Assembly: GCA_020851455.1 (NCBI GenBank)
Contig: JADZCT010000018.1
Location: 62,001 to 126,000 of the forward strand
DNA: 64,000 bases
Reading direction: 5' to 3'
Source: Gemmatimonadaceae bacterium
GTDB taxonomy: Bacteria; Gemmatimonadota; Gemmatimonadetes; Gemmatimonadales; Gemmatimonadaceae
The position numbers and the translations under genes are program-made. This document shows, piece by piece, positions 45,306 through 53,957 of this stretch. Numbering within the stretch: position 1 is the stretch's first letter; every line of letters begins with the position of its first letter. Under the pieces are notes generated by a model that made no database searches, had not been told where the DNA came from, and worked only from the letters and a program-made list of their open reading frames with translations.

Positions 45306-45809
45306 CTAGGGAGCGCCCACCCCGGCGGCGAGCGCCGTGGAAATCCTGTCGCGCTGGCGGTCGCTGCCGCGCATGACCACCGCGAGCAGGTTGTTGTTCT
45401 GCACGAGCTCATGGGGCGTGGCCCAGGGCGATTCCGTGCCCGAGGGAGCGAGCGTCACCGGGTCGAGCCGCGCCACTGCCGCCTTTCGCGCGGCAGAGTC
45501 GGCGTACACGTACGCGGCGAGCGTTGCGGCGCCGAGCCTGTAGGCAATCACCGGCGCGCCCATCCACTGGAGCGCCTTCACCGAGTCGAACCGCTGTGGA
45601 GCGAGCCCAGCATCAACGAGCCGCCTGGTGAGCGCGGCTTCGGTCCAGAGCCCTGTTGACGGCGCAGTGGCCGCGGTGGCAGCCGCGACCTCGGCCGCCT
45701 CGACGCGCTCGCGCGCGGCCTTCCCGATCCGCGCCCCCTTCTGCTCGGCGCTCTCGCACGAGGCGAGCATCACGATCGCAAGGAGCGCAGCGCGGCCCGG
45801 GGATCCCAT
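45306..45809 (-). CDS. Putative lipoprotein of unknown function
   Basis: A 167-residue protein with a short lipoprotein signal: MGSPGRAALLAIVMLASC, lipobox LASC with Cys18 as lipidation site. The mature part begins with an Ala/Glu-rich helix and contains RFDSVKALQWMGAPVIAYRLG and a strand VYADSAARKAAVARLD. No family recognised. Lies 31 bases before the LolA-like gene and may be expressed with it. Confidence 0.7.
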   Translation of the reverse strand: MGSPGRAALLAIVMLASCESAEQKGARIGKAARERVEAAEVAAATAATAPSTGLWTEAALTRRLVDAGLAPQRFDSVKALQWMGAPVIAYRLGAATLAAYVYADSAARKAAVARLDPVTLAPSGTESPWATPHELVQNNNLLAVVMRGSDRQRDRISTALAAGVGAP

Positions 45810-45830
45810 GCGGATAATGTATCAACGCAA

Positions 45831-45862
45831 CACGGGCACCCGCGTGCGCGGATGCCCGTGTG
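45831..45862 (-). terminator. Strong hairpin terminator between two lipoprotein genes
   Basis: ACACGGGCA ... TGCCCGTGT (9 perfect pairs) with an inner CCGCG/CGCGG stem and a TG centre, one A-C mismatch between the two stems. It sits 31 bases after the DUF3332 gene and 21 bases before the start of the next gene on the same strand. Confidence 0.75.
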
Positions 45863-45893
45863 TCCCGCCCGGAGGCAGGGCAGTCAAGCGGAG

Positions 45894-46391
45894 CTAGAAC
45901 TGCGGAACCAACTGGCCCGCGCCGTTCACCGTGAACGCCTTCGTCTCGGTGCGGCCGTTGGCGAAGCGCGTGGTGGAGGTGATCGTCTCCGATCCCGTAG
46001 CCTGGAACATCGTCGTGGTGCTCTGCACGCCCGACGCGTTTGACACCTCGACTACCTGCGTGCGGCCCGACTCATCGGTCTTGAACGACTCGGCGACCTT
46101 CGTGCCGTCGTGCTCGGTGACCTTGAGCGACGCCGTCATCGGGTTCGTGCCGGTCCAGAACTCGATCGAGTTGATGACCACAGCGTCGAGCAGACCGGCG
46201 ATGCCATAAACAGGGAGGATCGGCCCGATGATGAGAAACACCAGCTCCTGCGCCCACTTGTTGCCGCCGCCGATGCTCTTGTTCCACGACCACACATTGC
46301 GCGTGGCCTGGAAGCTGCCGAAGCAGCCGGTGGAGACCATCGCCGCGGTGGCAAGTGCGATCAGGGCAGAACGCGAACGGGAACGACGCAT
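45894..46391 (-). CDS. DUF3332-family lipoprotein
   Basis: A 165-residue envelope lipoprotein. Start MRRSRSRSALIALATAAMVSTGC with lipobox STGC (Cys23). The body has NKSIGGGNKWAQELVFLII, a hydrophobic stretch IIGPILPVYGIAGLLDAVV, and NSIEFWTGTNP, the signature of DUF3332. Function unknown. The ATG at 46391 is preceded by a perfect AGGAGG, which decides the start against an in-frame upstream codon. Confidence 0.85.
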   Translation of the reverse strand: MRRSRSRSALIALATAAMVSTGCFGSFQATRNVWSWNKSIGGGNKWAQELVFLIIGPILPVYGIAGLLDAVVINSIEFWTGTNPMTASLKVTEHDGTKVAESFKTDESGRTQVVEVSNASGVQSTTTMFQATGSETITSTTRFANGRTETKAFTVNGAGQLVPQF

Positions 46392-46500
46392 AAGTGTCCA
46401 TCCTCCTGTTGCGGTGGGAGTGCCATCACGAATCCTGAGCCAGCCAGATCGCATTCACGCTACGGGATGGACGCGAAGTTCGCAAACCCCGCGCGGCGAA

Positions 46501-46516
46501 CGTGACCGGCGTCACG
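46501..46516. promoter_or_regulatory. Palindrome upstream of DUF3332 gene and Hsp15 gene
   Basis: CGTGAC-CGGC-GTCACG, a perfect 6-bp-arm palindrome in the 179-base divergent region, next to AT-rich sequence (TATTAC at 46524). It could be an operator or an element overlapping a -35 box (GTGACC). Only proposed from symmetry. Confidence 0.3.
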
Positions 46517-46570
46517 GATGTCATATTACATTCATGATGCGGTCAAGCAGCGCCACTTGCCCGACGAGCC

Positions 46571-46984
46571 GTGGGTAACCGGGGCGTCGGCAGCGACAGC
46601 GCCGCCCACGGCTCCGTACGAGTGGACAAATGGCTCTGGGCGGCGCGCTTCTTCAAGACGCGCGCGCAGGCGAGCGAGGCCGTCGGCGGCGGGAAGGTGG
46701 AAGTCGGCGGCGAGCGGGTGAAACCCGCGCGCGCGTTGCGAGCGGGAGACGTGGTACGGATCCGGCTCGGCCCGTACGAGTACGTGGTCACGGTACTCTC
46801 GGTGAGCGACAAGCGCGGGCCGGCCGCCGTTGCGCGCACTCTGTACGAAGAGACCGTCGAGTCGCGCGAACGGCGCGAGCGCCTTGCGTGGAATCTGCAC
46901 CACGCAGCGCCCGTCATCGAACCCGGGAGAGGCCGCCCCACAAAGAAGGATCGGCGTGAGCTGGACCGGACGCGACGCCGCTAG
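46571..46984 (+). CDS. hslR: Hsp15-like S4-domain RNA-binding protein
   Basis: Small ribosome-associated S4 protein. VRVDKWLWAARFFKTRAQA (about 16-34) is the S4 alpha-L signature; GKVEVGGERVKPARALRAGD is the rest of the domain; the basic tail RGRPTKKDRRELDRTRRR resembles Hsp15, which binds 50S subunits carrying stalled nascent chains. The annotated GTG at 46571 gives 137 residues; a GTG at 46622, directly before DKWLWAARF, is also plausible. Confidence 0.85.
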   Translation: MGNRGVGSDSAAHGSVRVDKWLWAARFFKTRAQASEAVGGGKVEVGGERVKPARALRAGDVVRIRLGPYEYVVTVLSVSDKRGPAAVARTLYEETVESRERRERLAWNLHHAAPVIEPGRGRPTKKDRRELDRTRRR

Positions 46985-47062
46985 GGTCGGCCGCCTGCAA
47001 CTCAGGGTGTGGCACCACTTCACCCGGTTCGACCGCTACCGAACGCTGGGCGCCACGCCTGG

Positions 47063-47749
47063 TCAGTCGGCGCGTGATGCGGCGAGCCGGCGGAGCGTGT
47101 CGTCGTCCAGGCGATGGCCGCCGTCGAACGACACCGCCTCGAACTCCACCCCCGCCTCACGCAGGATCGCGTGCTGGGCGTCGAGCACCTTTGGCGTGAG
47201 GTACTTGTCGCGCGTGCCGCAGACGTAGCTGATCCGCATCTGGGGCTCCCGCGCCACGAGCGCGCGCCAGTCCACCTCGGGCGGCGCTGACGCAGCCCAG
47301 ATCGCCAGCCGCTCCGGGTGTATGTTCCCGCCTGCCACCCAGCGGACCGCAACGCCGCCTCCCTGCGAGAAGCCGACCACCGTCACCGGCGGCAGCGCGC
47401 CCGCGAACGACTCGCGCACCCTCGCGTGCAGTGAGTCGAGGTACGCCGTGGTGTCGGCAATGTCCCACGCGCGCTCGGCGCGCGTGAGCCAGGTGGCGCC
47501 GGTGGGTGCGTCGCGCGAGACCGCTGGCCCGACGTAGTGCCGGTTGAGCGCCTCGGGGGCGATGACGAGCCGCGTGCCGTCGTCGAGGGCGTGCGCCATG
47601 TGGAGTATCTCGACCGCACCCATCGCCTGGCCGTGGAGCACGTACCAGAGTCCGCGCACGGCCGGCCCTGGCTCCGGCCCGAACGACGCGACCAGCGCGG
47701 TGCGTCGCACCTGGATGGGTTCGGTGCGGATAGCTGACGAATCGGGCAT
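47063..47749 (-). CDS. Phospholipase/carboxylesterase-type alpha/beta hydrolase
   Basis: A 228-residue serine esterase. Nucleophile elbow VVGFSQGGG (about 135-143), acid in CGTRDKYLTP and His in GGHRLDDD near the end, the order of the abhydrolase_2 family (EstB/LYPLA-like). VLHGQAMGA is the oxyanion-hole strand. No signal peptide, so cytoplasmic. ATG at 47749 gives the family length. Convergent with the Hsp15-like gene, separated by 78 bases that show nothing notable. Confidence 0.82.
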   Translation of the reverse strand: MPDSSAIRTEPIQVRRTALVASFGPEPGPAVRGLWYVLHGQAMGAVEILHMAHALDDGTRLVIAPEALNRHYVGPAVSRDAPTGATWLTRAERAWDIADTTAYLDSLHARVRESFAGALPPVTVVGFSQGGGVAVRWVAGGNIHPERLAIWAASAPPEVDWRALVAREPQMRISYVCGTRDKYLTPKVLDAQHAILREAGVEFEAVSFDGGHRLDDDTLRRLAASRAD

Positions 47750-47868
47750 GAGACGGAATCTACGCGGCAAGAAACTGTGCAACGAACCGCAGGGCAGGCT
47801 GCACCACGAGTCATCACTGCGGCGACCTGCCGCCCGGCCAGGTGCAGGATCGGCGTGCATGGTTGCCC

Positions 47869-50800
47869 TCACCGCCTGACAAGCACCGGCCCCCAGTTGA
47901 TCCCGGGACGGATCCCCGTCCACACCTCCACCGGACCCACCAGGCTCTCCGTGCGGTGCGCCTTGCCTCCAAGAACCACCGCAACGCTGTCACCAGGCGA
48001 GAATGCGCGCCCGGTGACGGCCCGCGGTATGCCGTCAATCGCGAAAGCGCACCGGCCGTCGGGGAAGACCTGGATGTCCACGGTGACCCATCCACCGCGC
48101 TTCTGGGCCGGAGTGAGTTCGTAGCCGCGCAGCATCCGCGGTCCGGTGAGCCCGCCGCGCTCTCCGCCCGGCATCCCTTCGCCCTGCGGCAGCCCGGCGG
48201 CACACTCGCCCGCGGGACGGGCAGGAGGAAGTCCGCCGGTAAGATGATCCCAGCGCCTCAGCTCCGCCGGCGCCACGGCCATCACCCACACGCCCGCGGT
48301 CTGCCATTGCAATGCGGTCAGGCGCACGCTCACCATGGCGTGCACGGCAAGCCCATCGGCCGGAGAGAACAGGCGGGCGGAGTGCACGCCGCTGTCGAAG
48401 GTGGAGTCGCCATTGAGCGACAGCACCCGCTGCCCATCCTTCGCCGCAATGAACGGCCGCGGGTACCCAAAGGACACCCATCGGGAGGAATTGATTGCCT
48501 CCCACCGCTCGGCCAACGCCTCGTTCGCCGGGGCGGATGCAGCCGCGCTGGTCGAGGACGGAGCCGGCTTCGCAACGTCAATCGCGGCAGTGTCCACCAG
48601 CCACCCACCCACCGACGCAACGACCCGGCCGGCACCGGCGGCAACCGGCGACACAACGCCATCGGCGCTCACGCGCACGACCATCGTGTCCAGCGATGTC
48701 CAGGTGACGCCAACCACCGGGTACGGCTCGCCACGCTGGTCAACGCCGCGCACGGCGAGCCGGGCCCGCTCGTCGGCGCGCAGCGGCGCGGGCGGCGCGA
48801 CCGTCCGCGCGCTCGCCAGGTGCGGCGTTGGCACGGAGCCGTCGGCGAAGGTCACGATGGCAACCGGCTCGGGCCACGCAACGCGCCTCAACGACCCCGC
48901 GCCATCGGTCCGGCCAACCATCCATACGTCGCCGTCTTCATCGGGAACGCCATAGCCGGCGGCGAAGAACTCGCCGTTCCTCGAGGCGACATACGCTGCA
49001 GCCCCTTCGTGGATGGGCCTGTACGACCACGAGACGACGTCCAGCGCGACGAGCGCTCTTGCGGTGTCGTTGCGCACGGAAAGGAGCACCTCGCGCGGGC
49101 CGCGCCAGCCCAGCGGCTCCGCCGCGGCGCCGCCGGGTGCGGTGGCGCAGCGTTCGCCGGTTCCGTCTGGCCCGATGACGCACACCTCCGGCGTGCGGTC
49201 AATGAAGAAGGTGCGGCCGAAGGCAATGAGCCCGCCGCCCGGCGACCACATGGGGTTCGCTTCGTATGCGTCGGTGCGCGTGAGACGGCGAACGGCGCCG
49301 CTCCGCACGTCGAGGACGCCAAGGTCGGTGTGCTCGTGGGCGTCCCATCGCTGCGTAAGGAAAGCAAGGAAGCGCTCGTCGGGCGAAAGATCGCCCTCCA
49401 CATCATCGCCGGGGGCATTCGTCATCCGCTGCTCGGCGCCGTCCGCGGTGCGGCGAAAGATGTCAATGCCGCCGCTGTCGCCCACCGTGCGGTGGTAAAT
49501 GAGGTCGCCGGACGAGAGGCGAAGGCCGTGGGCGTAGCCCCTCGCCGCGTCCGTCTCCTGGCTCACCGAAAGCGGCGTGAAAGTGCGGTTCATCCGCAGC
49601 GGACCCGACACGAGGAACGTCGAAGCGCTCAGTGGCGCGCGCGCAGTCACGAGCACGCTGTCGTGCGGCGCGCGCAGCTCGATCCACGCGCGGGCGGACG
49701 TCTGCCGCCGGAGCGCGCTCGCTCCCAGCGCGAGCGCGGCAACGGCGACCACGGCGGCGCCGGCAATCGCACCCACCCGCCACCGGCGCCTGAGCCCCAG
49801 CGGCACGCGCGGCAACCCCACGCTCGCCAGCTCCGCGGCCGCGGCAACGCCCGCAAACTGCCGCCATAACGCGGCGGTCGGGCGCCAGTCCCCTTCCTTG
49901 CGCGCGCGGCGAAGGTCGGACACAAAGAGATCGCCGACGGGACGCACGTCGTTCGAGCGCACGAAGTGCTCGATTGCAAGCTGCGGCTTTGCCCCCGGGG
50001 CGCTGGCGTACGCCGTGCCCAGCGCGCGGTGCGCCTCGCGTAGCGCCGCATCGGGCGCGGCAGCCAACACCGCGTTGGCGATTTCGTCGTGCGCGATCGC
50101 CCAACGCGCCCCTGCCGCCCGAACGAATCCGCGCTGCTCGAGCGATTGCAGGTGCGCGACGACGTCTTCCTCGCGCAGGCCCGCGCCAGGGGCGAGCATT
50201 ACCGTCAGGAGCGGCATCCCGGCCGCGGAAAGCAAGCGCGCGATCGCCAGGTCGGGCCCGTCGAGCGCGGCGATCCGGCGATCGAGCGCCGATCCCCGGG
50301 CAAGGAGCGCATCGAGCTGCGCCGGGTCGGTGCACCGCCACGTGCCTTCCTCGATGCAAAGCACGCAGCGGTCGAGCGCGAGTTGGAGCGTCTCCACCAC
50401 GCCAAGGGGCTGGCCGCCGCTTGCCCCGTGCAGCGCCTTGCCCAACACGGCTGCCCACGCTTCGTCGGGCAATGTGGCGATGCTCGAAACGAGATCGGCC
50501 ACGGCCTGTGCATCGAGCGGATCGAGCGCGAGCGACTCAACCGACTGCCACAGCAAGATGGGGTCCTCACTCGGCCGCGCGGCGGTCACCGCCATCGCAC
50601 GTGCGCCATCGAGCCGCGCGATCATGGCCAGGATCACGGCGCGCGACTCGGGGTCGGCCCAGTGGAGGTCGTCAACGAGAATCGCGAGCGGCGCCTCGTC
50701 AGCCACCAGGTGCGCAAGCTCGGCCAGCGCGAGCGCACGGCGCAGAACCGCGTCGCCCCCGGCGGCCGCTTCCGGCTGCGCGGTGAACACCGACGAGAGC

Positions 50801-51882
50801 GCGGGGTTCATCGCGACGAGCGTGGCCGCGGCGCTTTCGCCCAGTGCGGCGGCGCCCGGCAGGCGCGCCATCGCTCCGGCAACGTCGGCCGCGGCGGCGA
50901 ATGGAACGTGCCGCTCCGCCGACTGGATCTGCACCCCCGCGATGCGCGAACGCTTTGCCTTGAGCCGCGCGGCAAAATCCTGCAGGAGCCGCGACTTGCC
51001 CATCCCCGCGGACGCGGTGACGTGAACGTGCGAGAACCCGCCCGCGCGCGCCTGGCTCCAGTGCTCGATGAGCCGCGCGAACTCGCGCTCCCTGCCAACC
51101 AGGTCGGTAACGAACGCGATCCCCGCGCGCACGCCGCCCGGAATCGCGTCGCTCCGAAGCGAAGCGCGCGCCTCGGCGATCGAGGACCGCGTTGCCGGCT
51201 CGGGGGCTATCTCCTCGGCGAGCAGGAATCGCTCGATCGAGTCGGCCTCGGCGGTGGCACCCAGAGGGTCGCTCGATGCGAGCAGCGCCTCGAGCACCAG
51301 CCTGTGGCCGGTCTGCGCCCACGGATCGCCGTCGCGCGCGCGCCGCGCCAGCGCCACGCCCTCCCGGAAACGCCCGGCAGCCAGCGCCTCACGCGCCGCC
51401 TTCTCCGCGCAGCGTACGAAGAGCCCTCGCAGCCGGCTGCGTTCGGTATCGGCCCAGCGCTCGAACTCGCCGGCGCCAGGAAGCGAAAGCGGCGCCAGAA
51501 ACTCCCCCCTGTAGCAGTCCACCGCCGCCTGGCAGCGGCCCGCATCCACCTCGGCGCAGAACCGGTCGCGGTCGCTCTCGAGCGGGCACGTCAGCGCGAT
51601 CTCGGATCCCGAGGTAGCCATCACGCAGTCGCCGAGGCGCCGCCTGATGTGCCACGCCGTCTGGCGGAGGGCGTGGCGGCCTGCTTCCGGAGCCAAGTCG
51701 GGCCAAAGCATTCCGACCAGTTCGTCGCGGCCAGCCGTCCGGCGGGGTGCGCAGGCCAGGTAGGCCAGCAGGGCCGACGGCTTCCCAGGCCCGAACCGCG
51801 CGCCGGCCGCGTCGCCCCGCTCGGCGCTGCACGCCCCGAGCGTCAGGATCACCAGCGACGGCAGGTCGTCGGCCGGAGTCAT
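47869..51882 (-). CDS. Transmembrane BTAD-AAA regulator with TolB-like propeller, Big_2 and jelly-roll-like domains
   Basis: A 1337-residue multidomain protein. In order: winged-helix DNA-binding region of the SARP/AfsR type (about 8-105), BTAD helical repeats (about 105-245), an AAA ATPase with Walker A ASAGMGKS (near 291-298) and Walker B ILVDDLHWAD, a helical region, one transmembrane helix (about 702-725, preceded by RRRWR), a beta-propeller with TolB/PD40 blades (GDLSPDERFLAF, NPMWSPGGGLIAFGRT), a Big_2-like stretch (VTWTSLDTMVVRVSADGVVSPVAAG) and a C-terminal beta region of about 200 residues resembling a LamG/concanavalin fold. The positive residues before the helix put the DNA-binding half inside and the propeller outside. 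ATG 51882 is favoured over GTG 51900 because GAGG lies upstream. Ligand and target genes unknown. Confidence 0.85.
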   Translation of the reverse strand: MTPADDLPSLVILTLGACSAERGDAAGARFGPGKPSALLAYLACAPRRTAGRDELVGMLWPDLAPEAGRHALRQTAWHIRRRLGDCVMATSGSEIALTCPLESDRDRFCAEVDAGRCQAAVDCYRGEFLAPLSLPGAGEFERWADTERSRLRGLFVRCAEKAAREALAAGRFREGVALARRARDGDPWAQTGHRLVLEALLASSDPLGATAEADSIERFLLAEEIAPEPATRSSIAEARASLRSDAIPGGVRAGIAFVTDLVGREREFARLIEHWSQARAGGFSHVHVTASAGMGKSRLLQDFAARLKAKRSRIAGVQIQSAERHVPFAAAADVAGAMARLPGAAALGESAAATLVAMNPALSSVFTAQPEAAAGGDAVLRRALALAELAHLVADEAPLAILVDDLHWADPESRAVILAMIARLDGARAMAVTAARPSEDPILLWQSVESLALDPLDAQAVADLVSSIATLPDEAWAAVLGKALHGASGGQPLGVVETLQLALDRCVLCIEEGTWRCTDPAQLDALLARGSALDRRIAALDGPDLAIARLLSAAGMPLLTVMLAPGAGLREEDVVAHLQSLEQRGFVRAAGARWAIAHDEIANAVLAAAPDAALREAHRALGTAYASAPGAKPQLAIEHFVRSNDVRPVGDLFVSDLRRARKEGDWRPTAALWRQFAGVAAAAELASVGLPRVPLGLRRRWRVGAIAGAAVVAVAALALGASALRRQTSARAWIELRAPHDSVLVTARAPLSASTFLVSGPLRMNRTFTPLSVSQETDAARGYAHGLRLSSGDLIYHRTVGDSGGIDIFRRTADGAEQRMTNAPGDDVEGDLSPDERFLAFLTQRWDAHEHTDLGVLDVRSGAVRRLTRTDAYEANPMWSPGGGLIAFGRTFFIDRTPEVCVIGPDGTGERCATAPGGAAAEPLGWRGPREVLLSVRNDTARALVALDVVSWSYRPIHEGAAAYVASRNGEFFAAGYGVPDEDGDVWMVGRTDGAGSLRRVAWPEPVAIVTFADGSVPTPHLASARTVAPPAPLRADERARLAVRGVDQRGEPYPVVGVTWTSLDTMVVRVSADGVVSPVAAGAGRVVASVGGWLVDTAAIDVAKPAPSSTSAAASAPANEALAERWEAINSSRWVSFGYPRPFIAAKDGQRVLSLNGDSTFDSGVHSARLFSPADGLAVHAMVSVRLTALQWQTAGVWVMAVAPAELRRWDHLTGGLPPARPAGECAAGLPQGEGMPGGERGGLTGPRMLRGYELTPAQKRGGWVTVDIQVFPDGRCAFAIDGIPRAVTGRAFSPGDSVAVVLGGKAHRTESLVGPVEVWTGIRPGINWGPVLVRR

Positions 51883-51931
51883 GACACTAAACTGCCTCAC
51901 AGGAGCGTCGGATGCACGTCGGCCCCGCCGC

Positions 51932-51960
51932 TGGAGCCGGCGGCGCCGCGCTGATATTAT
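51932..51960 (+). promoter_or_regulatory. Putative promoter of the 51-residue membrane protein
   Basis: TGGAGC (51932-51937) and TATTAT (51955-51960) are 17 bases apart; the -10 matches 5 of 6 positions, the -35 only 3. The start codon follows after 25 bases. Located in the 103-base divergent region shared with the large regulator gene. Confidence 0.4.
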
Positions 51961-51985
51961 TCCCCGTCCACCACGGAGCGGCAGA

Positions 51986-52141
51986 GTGCCAGAAGAACGC
52001 TACAATCCGCACAACAAGGGCTGGGGCGCGGCGGCGCTCATCATCACCCTCGCGATCCTCGCGAACGTCACGGCCTATACGATCCACAAGGCAACGTACC
52101 TCAAGCCGGACAAGTCCAGGCAAGAGGCGGCACAGCACTAG
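51986..52141 (+). CDS. Small single-pass membrane protein
   Basis: A 51-residue protein beginning (GTG) MPEERYNPHNKGWG, then a hydrophobic helix (about 15-36, AALIITLAILANVTAYTI), and a basic-acidic tail with KATYLKPDKSRQEAAQH. No family recognised. The GTG start is preceded by GGAGCGGCAGA; the open frame extends further upstream but there it is Arg-rich. It is encoded divergently from the large BTAD regulator and ends 74 bases before a strong terminator shared with infA. Confidence 0.6.
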   Translation: MPEERYNPHNKGWGAAALIITLAILANVTAYTIHKATYLKPDKSRQEAAQH

Positions 52142-52214
52142 ACGCACCGGCCGGGCCGGCGGCGCAGGGCGGGCTCGGCCCAACGGTACGATGGCTGGCC
52201 CGGGAACGAACGAA

Positions 52215-52243
52215 GGGCGATGCGCCAAACCGGCGCGTCGCCC
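52215..52243. terminator. Bidirectional terminator between small ORF and infA
   Basis: 12-bp stem GGGCGATGCGCC / GGCGCGTCGCCC (one G-T pair) with loop AAACC, flanked by GAA and CCCTTT, so both directions have a short A/T tail. The flanking genes converge on it. Confidence 0.8.
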
Positions 52244-52265
52244 CCTTTGCTTGCCCCCGTGCCGC

Positions 52266-52487
52266 TCAGTTCTTGTGGCGAAAGGTGATCCTGCCCCGGC
52301 TCAGGTCGTACGGCGACACCTCGACCGACACCCTGTCACCCTGCAGCACCCGGATGCGGAACCTCCGCATCTTGCCGGCCATTGTCGCGAGCACGTCGTG
52401 CCCGTTCGTCAGGTGCACGCGGAAGGTCGCGCTGGGCAGCACTTCCGTAACCGTTCCTTCGAGTTCGATCGCTTCTTCCTTCGCCAT
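52266..52487 (-). CDS. infA: Translation initiation factor IF-1
   Basis: The 73-residue S1-like OB-fold factor that binds the ribosomal A site with IF-2 and IF-3. [18 protein letters not shown], the FRVHLTNGH strand, [15 protein letters not shown] and [14 protein letters not shown] are the standard family segments. It is alone on its strand here rather than in the ribosomal-protein cluster. Confidence 0.97.
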   Translation of the reverse strand: MAKEEAIELEGTVTEVLPSATFRVHLTNGHDVLATMAGKMRRFRIRVLQGDRVSVEVSPYDLSRGRITFRHKN

Positions 52488-52516
52488 TGAGCCCTGACCT
52501 GGGGGACAGGCCCACC

Positions 52517-52545
52517 GTGACCGACTGGCGGGCCGGGGATATTCT
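52517..52545 (+). promoter_or_regulatory. Putative promoter of the M20D amidohydrolase gene
   Basis: GTGACC (52517-52522) and TATTCT (52540-52545), 17 bases apart, each 4 of 6 consensus positions, with the start codon 44 bases downstream. Confidence 0.35.
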
Positions 52546-52588
52546 TGTAATTGTAGTGCCGCCGGGTCACCCTAACCAGCCACCGACC

Positions 52589-53944
52589 ATGCCCACCGGA
52601 ACCCAGCGCCCCACGGCCGCCTTCGCGGCAGCCGCGATCCTGGCCTCCATGGCCGTCCTCCCCGCAGCCGCACCGGCGCAGGGCAGGCAGCCAGTGCCAG
52701 GTCAGGCCACCCGCTACGAATCCGACATCGCCGCGGTCATGGACAGCGTCGTTTTGTGGCGCCGCGACATTCACGAGCACCCCGAGCTCGGCAACCGCGA
52801 GGTGCGCACGTCGAAGCTCGTGGCCGACCGGCTCCGCGCGCTTGGCATCGAGGTGCGCGCCAACGTTGCAAAGACCGGCGTTGTCGGTGTGCTCCGCGGC
52901 GGGAAGCCGGGCCGCACGGTGGCGCTCCGCGCCGATATGGACGCCCTCCCGGTCACCGAGCAGACGGACCTGCCCTTCAAGTCGAAGGTGACGAGCACCT
53001 ATGGCGGCCAGGCGGTTGGCGTGATGCACGCCTGCGGCCACGACGCCCACACCGCAATGCTGCTCGGCGCTGCCACGGTGCTGGCGAAGCACCGCGCCGA
53101 GCTTCCGGGCACGGTGGTTTTCCTCTTCCAGCCCGCCGAGGAAGGCCCGCCACCGGGTGAGACCGGCGGCGCCGCCGACATGGTGAAGGAGGGCGCGCTC
53201 GACAACCCGAAGGTTGACGCAGTCTTCGGGCTGCACACCTGGCCCGACACCGCAGGGCGGATATCGTACAGGCCGCGCGGGGCGATGTCGGCATCCGACG
53301 TGCTCAACATCGTGGTGGTCGGGCGGCAGACGCACGGCGCGGTGCCGTGGCGAGGCGTGGATCCGATCACCGTCTCCAGCCAGATAGTGAACGCACTCCA
53401 GACGATCGTGTCGCGCCAGACCGACATCGGGGCCGGCCCCGCGATAGTGACGGTCGGCACGATCAACGGCGGCGTACGCCACAACATCATCCCCGACAGC
53501 GTGGTGATGACCGGCACGATCCGCACCTTTGACGCGACCGCGCGGACGGAAATACACGCCAGCATCAGGCGCATGGCCACGCAGATAGCCGCGGCGTCGG
53601 GCGCAACGGCCCGCGTCACGATCGGCATGGGGACGGACATGGTGTACAACGACCCCGCGCTCACGGCGCAGATGGGCCCGACGATCGAGCGCGTGACGGG
53701 CGGGCACGTGAACACGAACGGCGCATGGACGCCGTCGGAGGACTTCTCCGAGTACACGAAGAACATCCCGGGGCTGTTCGTCTTCCTGGGCGTCAACGCC
53801 CCTGGTGTCACCGTCGAGCAGGCCGCCGCCAACCACTCGCCGCTCTACTTCGTGAACGAAGACGCGCTCCCCACCGGCGTGCGCGCGCTCGTTTCGCTGG
53901 CGACCGACTACCTCGCCCAGGCGCCGGCGAAGCGGACTCCGTAG
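52589..53944 (+). CDS. Exported M20D-family amidohydrolase
   Basis: A 451-residue metal-dependent peptidase/amidohydrolase. A signal peptide (about 1-31, ending APAQG) sends it to the periplasm. The fold marks are IHEHPELGNREVRTS, the metal ligand region LRADMDALPV and MHACGHDAHTAMLLGAA, the catalytic EE in FQPAEEG, and the dimerisation-domain segment with VGTINGGVRHNIIPDSV; a C-terminal ligand lies in TPSEDFSEY. Related enzymes hydrolyse N-acyl amino acids or hippurate; substrate unknown. The ATG at 52589 begins the signal peptide. It is 13 bases before pnuC. Confidence 0.9.
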   Translation: MPTGTQRPTAAFAAAAILASMAVLPAAAPAQGRQPVPGQATRYESDIAAVMDSVVLWRRDIHEHPELGNREVRTSKLVADRLRALGIEVRANVAKTGVVGVLRGGKPGRTVALRADMDALPVTEQTDLPFKSKVTSTYGGQAVGVMHACGHDAHTAMLLGAATVLAKHRAELPGTVVFLFQPAEEGPPPGETGGAADMVKEGALDNPKVDAVFGLHTWPDTAGRISYRPRGAMSASDVLNIVVVGRQTHGAVPWRGVDPITVSSQIVNALQTIVSRQTDIGAGPAIVTVGTINGGVRHNIIPDSVVMTGTIRTFDATARTEIHASIRRMATQIAAASGATARVTIGMGTDMVYNDPALTAQMGPTIERVTGGHVNTNGAWTPSEDFSEYTKNIPGLFVFLGVNAPGVTVEQAAANHSPLYFVNEDALPTGVRALVSLATDYLAQAPAKRTP

Positions 53945-53957
53945 TGCAAGCGGCGCG

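Noticed and set aside
47842-51954. Two long plus-strand frames opposite the large regulator gene
   Set aside because: Arg/His-rich products without motifs; the minus-strand reading has five recognisable domains.
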